DNA of 50,628 bases from Gluconacetobacter sacchari (GCF_014174255.1 NZ_JABEQJ010000035.1:1-50628), one strand, 5' to 3'. Positions 33,345 to 42,999 are shown, counted from the first letter of the stretch. Translations and numbers: made by a program. The notes: generated by a model from the letters alone, not told the origin.

Positions 33345-35729
33345 CTACCCCTGCGCGCCCGAGCGGGCATGCGGCTTCCAGCGGTTCAGCAGCAGGGAAT
33401 TGCTGACCACCGACACGGAACTCATGGCCATCGCCGCGCCCGCCACGATCGGGTTGAGCATGCCCAGGGCGGCCAGCGGCACGCCCAGGATATTGTAGAT
33501 AAAGGCAAAGAACAGGTTCTGCCGGATCTTCGAAAGCGTGGCGCGCGACAGCGAAATCGCGTCCAGAACGCTGGTCAGCTCGCTGTTCATCAGCACCACG
33601 TCCGCCGTGTCCAGCGCAACGGCCGACCCGCCGCCGATCGCGAAGCCCACATCGGCGGCCGCCAGGGCGGGCGCGTCGTTGATGCCGTCGCCGACCATGC
33701 CGACCACGCTGCCCGCGGCGCGGTATGTCTCCACGCCCTCGGCCTTGTGGCCGGGCAGCACGCCGGCCAGGTAATCGTCCACGCCGACCTGCTTCGCCAC
33801 GGCCGAAGCCGCGCGCTGGTTGTCGCCGGTCAGCATCACGACCCGGATGCCGGCCGCCTTCAGGGCCCTCACGGTCGCAACCGCGTCCGGGCGCAGGCGG
33901 TCCGACAGGGCGATATATCCCAGCAGCCGCGTCGCCAGCGCCACGCCGATCACGGTCTTGCCCTCGCTCTCCAGCCGCCCGACCAGCGCATCGTCGACGG
34001 CAATCCCGGCATCCGCCAGAAACCGGGGCGATCCCAGGCGGGCGGCGGCGCCGTCAAGCGTCGCCGCGACACCCATCCCGGGTATCGCCTGAAACCCCGC
34101 GACCGTTCGCCCGGCCGCGCCGGCCGCCAGGGCATGGTCCACGATCGCGCGGGCCAGCGGATGCTCCGAATCACGCTCCAGGGCCCAGGCGACGCCCAGC
34201 AGCTCGGCGTCCGCGCTGCCCGGCGCGGCATGAACGTCGCTGACCGTCGGCCGGCCTTCCGTCAGCGTGCCGGTCTTGTCCATGATGATGGTGGTCAGTT
34301 TCTCCGCCTGTTCCAGCGCGTCCGCATTGCGGAACAGAATGCCCGACCGGGCGCCCAGCCCGGTGCCGACCATGATCGCGGTCGGCGTGGCCAGGCCCAG
34401 CGAGCAGGGGCAGGCGATCACCAGCACCGAAACCGCCGAGACGAGGCTCCAGGTGGCATTGCCCGTCACCAGCCAGCCGACCAGGAACGTGGCCAGCGCG
34501 ATCGCCACCACGGCGGGGACGAAGATGTTGGAAACCCTGTCGGCCAGGCGCTGCACGCTGGCCTTCGACCCCTGGGCCTGCTCGACCATCCGGACGATGC
34601 GCGCCAGCGCGGTGTCCGCGCCGACGCCGGTCGCCTTGGCCCGCAGCACGCCGTTGGCATTCATGGTGCCGCCGAAGATCTGGTCCTCTGGCGCCTTGAG
34701 CACGGGCATGCTTTCGCCGGTCAGCATGGCCTCGTCGACGTCCGACATCCCCTCGATCACCGCGCCGTCGACGGGAATGCTCTCGCCCGGCCGCACGACG
34801 AAGATATCGCCGATCCGCACATCGGCCACCGGCCGGTCGACCACGCCGCCCCCGGCCTCGACATGCGCGACCGGCGGCTGGAGCCGAAGCAGGCTCTCGA
34901 TCCCGGCACTGGTCCGGTTCTTCGCCCGGGTCTCCATCAGCTTCCCGAGCGAAATCAGCGTGATGATGGACGCGCTGGCCTCGAAATAGACAGGTTGGGG
35001 CAGATGGAACAGCACCACCACGGCGCTGAAGCCATAGGCGATGCTGGTGCCGAGCACGACCAGCACATCCATGTTGGCCGAACCGCCACGCACCGCGTTC
35101 CAGGCGCGCTGGTACAGATGGCGCGCGCAGACCACCTGCACGGGCGTCGCGAACACCCATTGCAGCCAACCCGGCATCATCGCCATGTGCCCGGCCAGCA
35201 TCCCCGCCATCTGCACGAAGAAGGGCAGGGACAATCCGGCCGTCAGGATAAAGCGGTTGCGTTCGGCCGCCCATATCTGCGCGCGCCTGGCCGTGGCGTC
35301 TTCATGCGCGTCGTCATCCAGCCGTTTCGCGCCGAAGCCCGCTTTCTCGATCCGCGCGATGAAGGTCTCGGGCTCCACGATGCCGGGCACGAACACGATA
35401 TGCGCGCGTTCCGAGGCGAAATTCACGCTCGCCCGCGTCATGGGCAACTTGTTGAGGATCTTTTCGATCCGCGCGGCGCAGGCCGCGCAGGTCATGCCGG
35501 ACAGGGAGAGGTCGACGCTGCGTTCCTCGACCACGAATCCCGCCTTGCGCACGGCGGCGACGACGGCACCGATCGACGCGGACATGTCGTCCAGAACGAC
35601 CTGCACGCGTTCCGAGGCGAAGTTCACCGTCGCGGCCACGCCGCCGAGGCGGTTCAGGACTTTCTCGATGCGCGCGGCACAGGCCGCGCAGGTCATGCCC
35701 CCAACCGGAAAACTGACCGTGACCGACAT
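33345..35729 (-). CDS. copA: Cu(I)-exporting P1B-type ATPase CopA
   Basis: 794-residue copper efflux pump. It has two N-terminal HMA domains, each with GMTCAACAARIEK (about residues 11-23 and 79-91). The membrane part carries the CPC site in IACPCSLGLATP, the phosphorylated Asp in DKTGTLTEGRP, the HP-type SEHPLARA segment, GDGINDAPALAAADVG, and Tyr-Asn and Met-Ser-Ser residues in the last helices (FIYNILG, MAMSSVSVVSN) that define Cu(I) pumps. ATG 35729 has GGGGAGAG upstream; the frame further upstream lies in the divergent csoR region. A CsoR operator is 34 bp upstream. Confidence 0.93.
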   Translation of the reverse strand: MSVTVSFPVGGMTCAACAARIEKVLNRLGGVAATVNFASERVQVVLDDMSASIGAVVAAVRKAGFVVEERSVDLSLSGMTCAACAARIEKILNKLPMTRASVNFASERAHIVFVPGIVEPETFIARIEKAGFGAKRLDDDAHEDATARRAQIWAAERNRFILTAGLSLPFFVQMAGMLAGHMAMMPGWLQWVFATPVQVVCARHLYQRAWNAVRGGSANMDVLVVLGTSIAYGFSAVVVLFHLPQPVYFEASASIITLISLGKLMETRAKNRTSAGIESLLRLQPPVAHVEAGGGVVDRPVADVRIGDIFVVRPGESIPVDGAVIEGMSDVDEAMLTGESMPVLKAPEDQIFGGTMNANGVLRAKATGVGADTALARIVRMVEQAQGSKASVQRLADRVSNIFVPAVVAIALATFLVGWLVTGNATWSLVSAVSVLVIACPCSLGLATPTAIMVGTGLGARSGILFRNADALEQAEKLTTIIMDKTGTLTEGRPTVSDVHAAPGSADAELLGVAWALERDSEHPLARAIVDHALAAGAAGRTVAGFQAIPGMGVAATLDGAAARLGSPRFLADAGIAVDDALVGRLESEGKTVIGVALATRLLGYIALSDRLRPDAVATVRALKAAGIRVVMLTGDNQRAASAVAKQVGVDDYLAGVLPGHKAEGVETYRAAGSVVGMVGDGINDAPALAAADVGFAIGGGSAVALDTADVVLMNSELTSVLDAISLSRATLSKIRQNLFFAFIYNILGVPLAALGMLNPIVAGAAMAMSSVSVVSNSLLLNRWKPHARSGAQG

Positions 35730-35762
35730 TCTTGCTCTCCCCGAGATCTCATCCCTGATCTT

Positions 35763-35779
35763 ATACCCCATACCGGTAT
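35763..35779. promoter_or_regulatory. CsoR operator 4 (copA/csoR divergent promoter)
   Basis: ATACCC-CATAC-CGGTAT lies between the divergent copA and csoR starts, closer to copA. It matches the other three copies in the left arm and in GGTAT of the right arm. Autoregulation of csoR is plausible. Confidence 0.65.
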
Positions 35780-35879
35780 TATCAAGGGTCGCGGATTCTT
35801 TTTCCGCAGGGCGCCCGCCTCCGGCCGGGCCACGCGCCGGATGGCGGTCGGGGGCACGACCTGCTAGGAACATGCTGCA

Positions 35880-36245
35880 ATGGAAGGTGAGGCAGGCATG
35901 GCAACACAGAGTCGAAAGGCGTCTGCCGTCGACAAATGCGCGCATTGCGAGGTCGAGACGGATGATCCGGGCAAGCGTGTCCGCCAGCCGCAGAAAAAGG
36001 CCCTGACCAACCGCCTGCGCCGTATCGAGGGCCAGATCGGCGGCGTGCTGAACATGATCGAGAACGATCGGTACTGCGTGGATATCCTGATGCAGATCTC
36101 GGCCGTCAAGTCGGCGCTGGACGGCGTCGCCATCCAGATATTGTCGGCGCATGCCAGCGGCTGCGTCCGCAAGGCGGTGAAGGAAGATGGCGGCGACGAC
36201 GCCATCGAGGAACTGCTCGGCGTCGTCCGGCGGATGATGCGCTAG
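35880..36245 (+). CDS. csoR: CsoR-family copper-sensing repressor
   Basis: 121-residue all-helical repressor of the CsoR/RcnR family. The core reads ALTNRLRRIEGQIGGVLNMIE. The copper triad is Cys66, His91 and Cys95, with the same spacing (25 and 4) as Cys36-His61-Cys65 of M. tuberculosis CsoR, which separates it from the nickel (RcnR) and formaldehyde (FrmR) members. The N-terminus has an extra CAHC pair at 20-23. ATG 35898 (ribosome site GGTGAGG) is an alternative to 35880. It is divergent from copA and probably releases the four ATACCC-type operators when Cu(I) binds. Confidence 0.9.
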   Translation: MEGEAGMATQSRKASAVDKCAHCEVETDDPGKRVRQPQKKALTNRLRRIEGQIGGVLNMIENDRYCVDILMQISAVKSALDGVAIQILSAHASGCVRKAVKEDGGDDAIEELLGVVRRMMR

Positions 36246-36272
36246 GCGCCATCGCCGCCCGGCCCGCGCCCG

Positions 36273-36959
36273 TCAGCCAGCGCGCATCGAGAGCCTGACA
36301 AGGCCGTCGCGGCCGGGAACATAGAGGTCCGCTCCCCGCGGAAAGAGCGACCGGATCGGCGGCATCGTCACGTCGAGGCCGCCGGTATAGGCGCCGAAGG
36401 CGGGCAGGATCACCCGCCCTCCACCCACCACGAAACAGGGGCGGGCCATCGCGTGCCCACCGGCCCGGATACGGGCTTTCGGGTGGAGGTGCCCTGCCAG
36501 TTCACGCACGTTCGCCGCGGAGGACGGCACATGCCGGAAGGTGACCGTCCGGCGCGCGAACGACGGCACGACGGTCCCGGGCAATGTCGAGGGCAGTTCC
36601 GGATCATGGTTGCCGACCAGCCAGATCGTCCGCGTGAGGCCGGCAAGGGCCGCGAGGCGTTCGCGCGCATGCGTATCGAGCCGTTCGACGCTCCCGGCGT
36701 CATGAAAACTGTCGCCGAGGGCCAGCACGGTCTCCGGGCGCAGGGTGCGCACGAGATCGAGCAGCCGGGCCAGCGTCTCGTGCGTGTCATAGGGCGGCAG
36801 CAGGATACCTGCCTCGCGCCGGGCCGTCGCCTTTTCCAGATGCATGTCCGCGACAATCAGCATCCGTTCCGCCGGCCAATATACCGCCTTCTGCGGCAGC
36901 AGCACGAGTTCCTCGCGGCCCAGCATAATCGTGGCGCCGTCGCCCCGCCGCGCGTTCAT
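36273..36959 (-). CDS. pdeM: Ligase-associated DNA damage response endonuclease PdeM
   Basis: 228-residue metallophosphoesterase. Metal-ligand motifs in order are VADMHLEK (DxH), LALGDSFHD (GDxxxD-like), VGNHDPELP (GNHD), LAGHLHPKARI and GGHAMARP. This matches the MPE partner of the Lhr-type helicase in the four-protein repair set, where it acts as a Mn-dependent nuclease. The start overlaps the helicase stop by four bases (ATGA). All four members of the set are present within 36273-42052. Confidence 0.88.
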   Translation of the reverse strand: MNARRGDGATIMLGREELVLLPQKAVYWPAERMLIVADMHLEKATARREAGILLPPYDTHETLARLLDLVRTLRPETVLALGDSFHDAGSVERLDTHARERLAALAGLTRTIWLVGNHDPELPSTLPGTVVPSFARRTVTFRHVPSSAANVRELAGHLHPKARIRAGGHAMARPCFVVGGGRVILPAFGAYTGGLDVTMPPIRSLFPRGADLYVPGRDGLVRLSMRAG

Positions 36960-39364
36960 GACAGTCCGGCCTCATGCACCAGCGCCTCGGCCTCCCGCAG
37001 CAGCAGTTCCTCCCCTTCGCCGTTCCTGATCCGGTTGCGACCCAGTTCCAGCAGGATCGGCACCGCCAGGGGCGAACCGCGGTCGAGGCGGCGATGATCG
37101 ATCCGTCCCTGCACCCGCTCGACCAGTGCCCTGATGCGGTCGAAGTTCGTCAGTCCGCGCGCCGCGTCCTGCCAGGTCGCGCGCAGCAGCACATGGTCCG
37201 GGTCATAACGGCGCAGAACGTCGTAGAGCAGGTCGGTGCTGGCCGTCATCTGCCGCCCGGTCCTGGACCGTCCGGGCACCTGTCGCTCCGTCAGGCCGGA
37301 AATGACGGCGACTTCCCGAAAGGCCCTGCGCACGACCGCACTTTCGGCCAGCCACTCCGTCATGTCGCCCTCAAGAAGGCGCGGGCTGAACAGGGCATGG
37401 ATATCGGCCGGCTCGCGCATGCACCAGCAGGCCAGCGCGTCGTCGGTGGCGACGAAGCCCAGCGGCGCCGCACCCGTCTCTTCCAGAATACGGGTGGCGA
37501 GCAGCCCCAGCGTCTGGTGCGCGTTCCGCCCCTCGAACCCGTAGGCCACCAGGTACCACCGCTTCCGGCGTGGAAAGGTCTCCACCAGCAGCCGGTCCGG
37601 CTGCGGCAGGACGGAGCGCCGGGCCTGTGCCGACAGCCAGTCGCGCACGTCAGGCGGGAGCAAGTCCCACCGCGCCCGGTCATGGATCAGGTCGCGCACA
37701 CGCCCGGCTAGGCCGCGCGACATCGACAGGCGGCTGCCGCCATAGACCGGCACGCGCGGCGTCCGCGCGGCGGAACGCGCGACGGTGGCCGTCGTCTCGC
37801 GCAGGGTCAGGAATTCCACCACTTCCCCACCCAGGAAGAACGTATCCCCGGCCACGAGGGTGGAGGCGAAATACTCGTCGATGCTCCCCATGTCCCGGCC
37901 CCGACGGGTCCGCACGCGGATGCGCGGCGTCTCGACGATGGTGCCGATATTCATCCGGGCCGTCCGTGCGATCGCCTCCGTCCGCACCTCCATCCGGCCC
38001 AGCGCGTCGCGGTGCAGGCGCCTGTGCCTGTCATAGGCGCGCAGGGCGAATCCGCCGGTTTCCACAAAGTCGAGCACGGCGTCGAAACACTCCCGGCCCA
38101 GCATGGCATACGGCGCGGCGCGGCCTATCTCCGCGAACAGCCGGTCTGGCAGAAACGGTCCGTGGCAGGCCGTCAGCAGCATGTGCTGGGCCAGCACGTC
38201 CAGCGTCCCCGGACCGGGCGGCTCGCCATCGAGGTCCCGCGCCAGCACGGCCTCGCGCGCGGCGACGCTCTCCAGCACCTCGAACCGGTTGGCGGGGACG
38301 AGAAACGCGCGGGAGGGCCGGTCCATCCGGTGGTTCGACCGGCCGATCCGCTGCGCCAGCCGCGCCGCCTCGCGCGGGGCGCCGACCTGGATGATCTGCT
38401 CCACGTCCCCCCAGTCGATGCCGAGGTCGAGCGAACTGGTCGCGATCACCGCGCGCAGTTCCGCGGCCGCCATCGCGGCCTCGATCCGGCTGCGCCGCGC
38501 CGGGTCCAGGCTGCCGTGGTGCAGGCCGATCGGCAGGTTGCGATCGTTGATCTTCCATAGCGCCTGAAACAGCAGCTCCGCCTGCGCCCGCGAATTGACG
38601 AACACGATCGTCACCTTCGCCCGCTCGATCTGCCGCAGGATCGCCCCAGCGCTCGCCAGCCCCATATGCCCCGTCCAGGGCATCGGCCCGTCCGGCAGGA
38701 TCAGTCCGATCTCCGGCGCCATCCCTTCGCCGGCGCGCACGATGCGCGCCCCGCCGGGCGCGCCGCCCGCGACATAGGCTGCCAGCGCAGCGGGATGCGC
38801 CGCGGTCGCCGAAAGACCGACCCGGCGCAGCCCGGGCGCGAGCGTCGCGAGCCGCTCGGCACATAGGGCGAGCTGGTCGCCCCGCTTGGTCCCGGCGAGC
38901 GCATGGACCTCGTCGATGATCAGTGTTCGCAGCGCCGCGAACAGGGTCGTCGCCTCGGGCCGCGACAGCAGGAGGCTCAGGCTCTCGGGGGTGGTCAGCA
39001 GGACCTGCGGCGGCATGCGCGCCTGGCGCCGCCTGCGGGACGAAGGCGTGTCGCCCGTCCGCACGTCGAGGCGGATGCCCAGCCGTGCCTCCCCGACCAG
39101 GCGCGCCATCGCGTCGGCAATGTTGGCGGTCAGTGCCTTCAGCGGCGCCACATACACGGTATGCAGCCCGGCCCGGGGCGCATCGGCCAGGGCGACGAAC
39201 GACGGCAGGAACCCCGCCAGGGTCTTGCCGCCCCCCGTGGGCGCGATCAGCAGCGCGGAATGCCCGGCCCGCGCGGCGTCCAGCATGGCAAGCTGATGTG
39301 GATACGGATGCCAACCCCGGGCGGCGAACCACGTTCTGAAGGCAACGGGAAGCGGTTCGGTCAT
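36956..39364 (-). CDS. Ligase-associated DEXH-box DNA helicase (Lhr-like)
   Basis: 802-residue superfamily-2 helicase. Motifs are Walker A APTGGGKTLAGFLP, TTPESLSLLLS, motif II IIDEVHALAGTKRGDQLAL, motif III LSATAAHP, and motifs V/VI ATSSLDLGIDWG and AQRIGRSNHR. The C-terminal Lhr-core and winged-helix region follows. I chose ATG 39364; a TTG at 39376 would add four residues. It is divergent from the exonuclease with only 46 bp between starts. In characterised bacteria this helicase unwinds 3'-to-5' and belongs to a DNA damage response unit. Confidence 0.92.
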   Translation of the reverse strand: MTEPLPVAFRTWFAARGWHPYPHQLAMLDAARAGHSALLIAPTGGGKTLAGFLPSFVALADAPRAGLHTVYVAPLKALTANIADAMARLVGEARLGIRLDVRTGDTPSSRRRRQARMPPQVLLTTPESLSLLLSRPEATTLFAALRTLIIDEVHALAGTKRGDQLALCAERLATLAPGLRRVGLSATAAHPAALAAYVAGGAPGGARIVRAGEGMAPEIGLILPDGPMPWTGHMGLASAGAILRQIERAKVTIVFVNSRAQAELLFQALWKINDRNLPIGLHHGSLDPARRSRIEAAMAAAELRAVIATSSLDLGIDWGDVEQIIQVGAPREAARLAQRIGRSNHRMDRPSRAFLVPANRFEVLESVAAREAVLARDLDGEPPGPGTLDVLAQHMLLTACHGPFLPDRLFAEIGRAAPYAMLGRECFDAVLDFVETGGFALRAYDRHRRLHRDALGRMEVRTEAIARTARMNIGTIVETPRIRVRTRRGRDMGSIDEYFASTLVAGDTFFLGGEVVEFLTLRETTATVARSAARTPRVPVYGGSRLSMSRGLAGRVRDLIHDRARWDLLPPDVRDWLSAQARRSVLPQPDRLLVETFPRRKRWYLVAYGFEGRNAHQTLGLLATRILEETGAAPLGFVATDDALACWCMREPADIHALFSPRLLEGDMTEWLAESAVVRRAFREVAVISGLTERQVPGRSRTGRQMTASTDLLYDVLRRYDPDHVLLRATWQDAARGLTNFDRIRALVERVQGRIDHRRLDRGSPLAVPILLELGRNRIRNGEGEELLLREAEALVHEAGLS

Positions 39365-39410
39365 CGTGGGACACAACGCCCGCTCCGACTGCCGGTTGCG
39401 GGGAGGGGCA

Positions 39411-40448
39411 ATGGTCGCGTGGCTGGTACCGAAACCCGAAGGGCTGTATTGCGCCCCGGGCGATTTCTACATCGACCCGCTGGTGCCCGTGCCGCGCGCC
39501 GTCATCACCCATGGCCACGCCGACCACGCGCGCCCGCATCATGAAGCCGTGCTCGCCACGCCGGAGACGCTCGCGATCATGGCGCTGCGCATGGGGGAGG
39601 ACCGCGCCGGACGCGCGCGCCAGTCGCTGGGCTACGACACGCCGCTGCGCCTCGGCGACGTGACGCTCCGCCTCGCGCCGGCGGGTCATGTGCTGGGCAG
39701 CGCGCAGGTGGTGCTGGAGCATGCCGGCCAGCGCGCCGTGGTCAGCGGCGACTACAAGCGCGTGCCCGATCCGACCTGCGCGCCGTTCGAGCCCGTGCCG
39801 TGCGACCTGTTCGTGACGGAAGCCACGTTCGCCCTGCCGGTCTTCCGCCACCCCGATCCCCGGCGCGAGATCGGGCGCCTGCTGCACGACGTCAGGCTGT
39901 TTCCCGATCGCACGCATCTGGTCGGATGCTACGCGCTCGGCAAGGCACAGAGGCTGGTCGCGCTGCTGCGGCAGGCCGGCTACGACGCACCGGTCTGGCT
40001 GCATGGCGCGTTGCGGCCGATATGCGCCCTGTACGGCCGGTTCGGCATCGATCTCGGCGTGCTCGGCGCGGCGACCGGGGCCGCCAGGGACGCGATGCGC
40101 GGCGGGATCGTCCTCGCCCCGCCATCGGCGATCGCCGACCGCTGGGCCCGCCGGCTGCCCGACCCGGTGGTCTGCCTCGCGTCGGGCTGGATGCAGGTCA
40201 GGCAGCGCGCCAAGGCACGCGGTGTCGAGCTTCCCCTGGTCATCAGCGACCACGCCGATTGGGATGCGCTGCTGCAAACCTGCGACGACACGGGCGCGCG
40301 TGAGGTCTGGGTGACCCACGGGCGCGAGGACGCCTTGATCCATGCGCTGGGCAGGCGCGGCGTGCGCGCCCGCGCGCTCCGCCTGGTCGGCTACGGCGAG
40401 GAGGACGAGGCCGGCGACGCAGCGGCGGCCGAGGGAGAGCCCGCGTGA
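39411..40448 (+). CDS. Ligase-associated DNA exonuclease (beta-CASP metallo-beta-lactamase fold)
   Basis: 345 residues. The nuclease motifs are ITHGHADHARPHH (HxHxDH), GHVLGSAQVVLEH, VSGDYKRVPDP (motif 3 Asp) and WVTHGRED. The absence of an RNA-binding extension and its partners separate it from CPSF-type RNases. ATG 39411 follows GGGGAGGGG. The stop overlaps the ligase start (GTGA). It would resect DNA ends for the adjacent ligase. Confidence 0.9.
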   Translation: MVAWLVPKPEGLYCAPGDFYIDPLVPVPRAVITHGHADHARPHHEAVLATPETLAIMALRMGEDRAGRARQSLGYDTPLRLGDVTLRLAPAGHVLGSAQVVLEHAGQRAVVSGDYKRVPDPTCAPFEPVPCDLFVTEATFALPVFRHPDPRREIGRLLHDVRLFPDRTHLVGCYALGKAQRLVALLRQAGYDAPVWLHGALRPICALYGRFGIDLGVLGAATGAARDAMRGGIVLAPPSAIADRWARRLPDPVVCLASGWMQVRQRAKARGVELPLVISDHADWDALLQTCDDTGAREVWVTHGREDALIHALGRRGVRARALRLVGYGEEDEAGDAAAAEGEPA

Positions 40449-42052
40449 TCGCCTTTGCCGCCCTGCTCGAACGGCTGGTGTTCACGCCCTCGCGCAACGC
40501 CAAGATCGCGCTGTTGCGCGATTATTTTCTCCATGCGGCAGACCCCGACCGCGGCTACGCCCTGGCGGCGATCGCGGGCACCCTGGCGTTTCCGGCCGCC
40601 AGGCCCGGCATGCTGCGCGCGCTGGCCATGGAGCGCGTCGACCCCGAACTGTTCGCCCTGTCCTATGATTATGTCGGGGACCTGGCCGAAACGGTGGCCC
40701 TGATCTGGAGGCCCCCCGCCGACCGCCCCGACGCGTCGCCGCCGGGCCTGACGGAGGTGGCGACCGCGCTGGCCGACACGCCCAGGGCCGACCTGCCCGC
40801 CCTGCTGGCGCGCTGGCTGGACATCTGCGATACGCCGACGCGCCATGCCCTCCTCAAGCTCGTGACGGGCGCCCTGCGGGTCGGGGCCTCGGCGCGCCTT
40901 GCCAAGGTGGCGCTGGCCGAGATCGCGGACGTGACGGCCGACGAGATCGAGGAGGTCTGGCACGGGCTCGCGATTCCCTATGCGCCGCTCTTCGCGTGGA
41001 TCGACGGCACGGCCCCGCGCCCGGACGCGAGGGACGCACCGGTCTTTCGGCCGCCGATGCTGGCCCACCCGCTGGAAGGGGTGGACCTTGACGCGCTGGC
41101 CCCCGCCGACTGGCGCGCGGAATGGAAATGGGACGGCATTCGCGTGCAACTGGTGCGCACCCCGGGCGGGGAGCGGCTGTACACCCGCACCGCCGAGGAT
41201 ATCGGCCGCGCATTTCCCGATATCCTGCGCATCCTGCAGGACATGGCCGGACATGTCGTGCTCGATGGCGAACTGCTGGTCATGCGCGGTGGCGCGCCGG
41301 AGCCCTTCGCGCAACTCCAGCGCCGCCTCAACCGCCTCGCACCCTCCGCGGCCATGCTGCGCGACCTGCCGGCGGGCGTGCATCTGTACGACATCCTGTT
41401 CGAGGACGGCGAAGACCTGCGCGCGCTGCCATTCGACACGCGCCGCGCGCGGCTCGAATCATGGTTCGCGCGCAACGCGCCGCCGATGCTCGGTCTCTCG
41501 CCGCTGATCCCGTTCGGCAGCTTCGCCGAACTGGCCGGGATCCGCGCCGGCACGCGGGCGGAGGGGGTCGAGGGGCTGATGCTCAAGCGCGCCGACAGCC
41601 CCTATCTCCCCGGCCGCCCACGCGGACCGTGGTGGAAATGGAAGCGCGATCCGCTGACCGTCGACGCGGTGCTGATGTATGCGCAGCGCGGTCACGGCCG
41701 GCGCAGCAGCTTCTATTCGGACTACACTTTCGGTCTCTGGCGCGGCATGGGCGACACGCGCGAGCTGGTGCCCATCGGCAAGGCCTATTCCGGCATAACG
41801 GACGAGGAACTGAAGTTCCTCGACCGCTGGGTCCGCCACCACACGATCGCCCGCTTCGGTCCGGTGCGGGAGGTGGAGAAGAGCCTCGTGCTGGAAATCG
41901 CCTTCGACGCGGCCCAGCCCTCCACCCGGCACAAGAGCGGCGTGGCACTGCGCTTTCCACGCATCGCGCGTATCAGGGCCGACAAACCCGCCGCCGATGT
42001 CGAGGACATTCCGGCTTTTCTCCGGGCGACGCGCTGCGTCGACGGCCCCTGA
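40445..42052 (+). CDS. Cisplatin damage response ATP-dependent DNA ligase
   Basis: 535-residue ATP-dependent ligase. It has an N-terminal DNA-binding domain (about 1-200), then the adenylation motif EWKWDGIRVQ with the nucleotide-accepting Lys, motif III (VHLYDILF), motif IV (EGVEGLMLKR), motif V (WWKWKRDPLTVDAVL) and a C-terminal OB fold. It starts with GTG overlapping the exonuclease stop. The gene order nuclease-ligase with divergent helicase-phosphoesterase fits the conserved four-gene repair unit of Pseudomonas and many alphaproteobacteria. Confidence 0.92.
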   Translation: MIAFAALLERLVFTPSRNAKIALLRDYFLHAADPDRGYALAAIAGTLAFPAARPGMLRALAMERVDPELFALSYDYVGDLAETVALIWRPPADRPDASPPGLTEVATALADTPRADLPALLARWLDICDTPTRHALLKLVTGALRVGASARLAKVALAEIADVTADEIEEVWHGLAIPYAPLFAWIDGTAPRPDARDAPVFRPPMLAHPLEGVDLDALAPADWRAEWKWDGIRVQLVRTPGGERLYTRTAEDIGRAFPDILRILQDMAGHVVLDGELLVMRGGAPEPFAQLQRRLNRLAPSAAMLRDLPAGVHLYDILFEDGEDLRALPFDTRRARLESWFARNAPPMLGLSPLIPFGSFAELAGIRAGTRAEGVEGLMLKRADSPYLPGRPRGPWWKWKRDPLTVDAVLMYAQRGHGRRSSFYSDYTFGLWRGMGDTRELVPIGKAYSGITDEELKFLDRWVRHHTIARFGPVREVEKSLVLEIAFDAAQPSTRHKSGVALRFPRIARIRADKPAADVEDIPAFLRATRCVDGP

Positions 42053-42081
42053 CGCCTCCTCGGGGCAGCCGGCGCACCCTT

Positions 42082-42999
42082 TCAGGACAGGCTTCCGCCC
42101 TCCCCGACGGTGCGCACATATCGCATTGGCGACACGCCGACATGGCGGGCAAAGGCGGTGCTGAACGTGCTCGCCGAGCCATAGCCGACCTGTGCCGCGA
42201 CATGCTCCATCGCCATCTCGCGCGAGCGCAGCAGGCGTTTGGCGAGCGCCATGCGCCACGCCAGCAGATATTCCATCGGCGGCAGCCCGACGATGCGATT
42301 GAAGCGCGCGAAGAACGCCGAGCGCGACATGGCGGCCTCGGCGGCAAGATCGACGACGGTCCAGCGATGCGCGGGCCGCGCATGCATGGCCCGCAGCGCG
42401 AAGACCAGGCGCCCGTCCGCCAGCCCGCGAGAAACGCCCGGCATCGACGAGACATCGGCCCCGCACCGCAGCGCCTCGATCAGCAGCACCTCCAGCAGGC
42501 GCTCCAGGACCAGTTCCCGGCCCGGCCGGGCATGGCGCGTCTCGTCGCCCACCAGTTGCAGCAGCAGCGCGAGGCGCGGCTCCCCGCTGGCGACGATCAT
42601 CGCCGGCAGCAGGGAGACGAGCAGGGCGGCATCGGGCGAGGCGAAGCTGCAAAATCCGACCTGCATCCGGAGATTGACCGGTTCGCCGGGGGGCCCGACC
42701 CGAAAGCGCCCCGCGCCGATCTCCGTCGGCACCATCGCGGTCCCGTACGCCGGCGCGTCGATGCTTTCGACGGCGTGGTCGTTGGTCGAGGGAGACAGCA
42801 CGAAATCTCCCTGGCGCACGATGATCGGCGGCCGACCGGACGACACGACCCTGCACGCGCCCTCCAGCACCGCGAAAAAGACAGGCTTGCCTTCGATGTC
42901 GCGGCGGATGCGCCATCGCCCGGCATACTCGACAAGCTTGGAGTAACTGGCCGAGGGCTGGAGCAGGGTCACGATCTCGGCCAGCGGATCGATGGGCAT
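42082..42999 (-). CDS. AraC-family regulator with cupin N-terminus
   Basis: 305 residues. The N-terminal part (about 1-190) is a cupin-like sensor domain (WRIRRDIEGKPVFFAVLEG, VRQGDFVLSP). The C-terminal AraC domain shows WTVVDLAAEAAMSRSAFFARF and a second helix-turn-helix MEHVAAQVGYGSASTFSTAF. It is divergent from an SDR gene with 99 bp between starts and probably controls it, as is common for this cupin_6/AraC group. Inducer unknown. Confidence 0.9.
   Translation of the reverse strand: MPIDPLAEIVTLLQPSASYSKLVEYAGRWRIRRDIEGKPVFFAVLEGACRVVSSGRPPIIVRQGDFVLSPSTNDHAVESIDAPAYGTAMVPTEIGAGRFRVGPPGEPVNLRMQVGFCSFASPDAALLVSLLPAMIVASGEPRLALLLQLVGDETRHARPGRELVLERLLEVLLIEALRCGADVSSMPGVSRGLADGRLVFALRAMHARPAHRWTVVDLAAEAAMSRSAFFARFNRIVGLPPMEYLLAWRMALAKRLLRSREMAMEHVAAQVGYGSASTFSTAFARHVGVSPMRYVRTVGEGGSLS

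Noticed and set aside
33255-35867. 870-codon plus-strand open frame
   Set aside because: Antisense to copA, with a His/Arg/Gly-rich composition and no domain.
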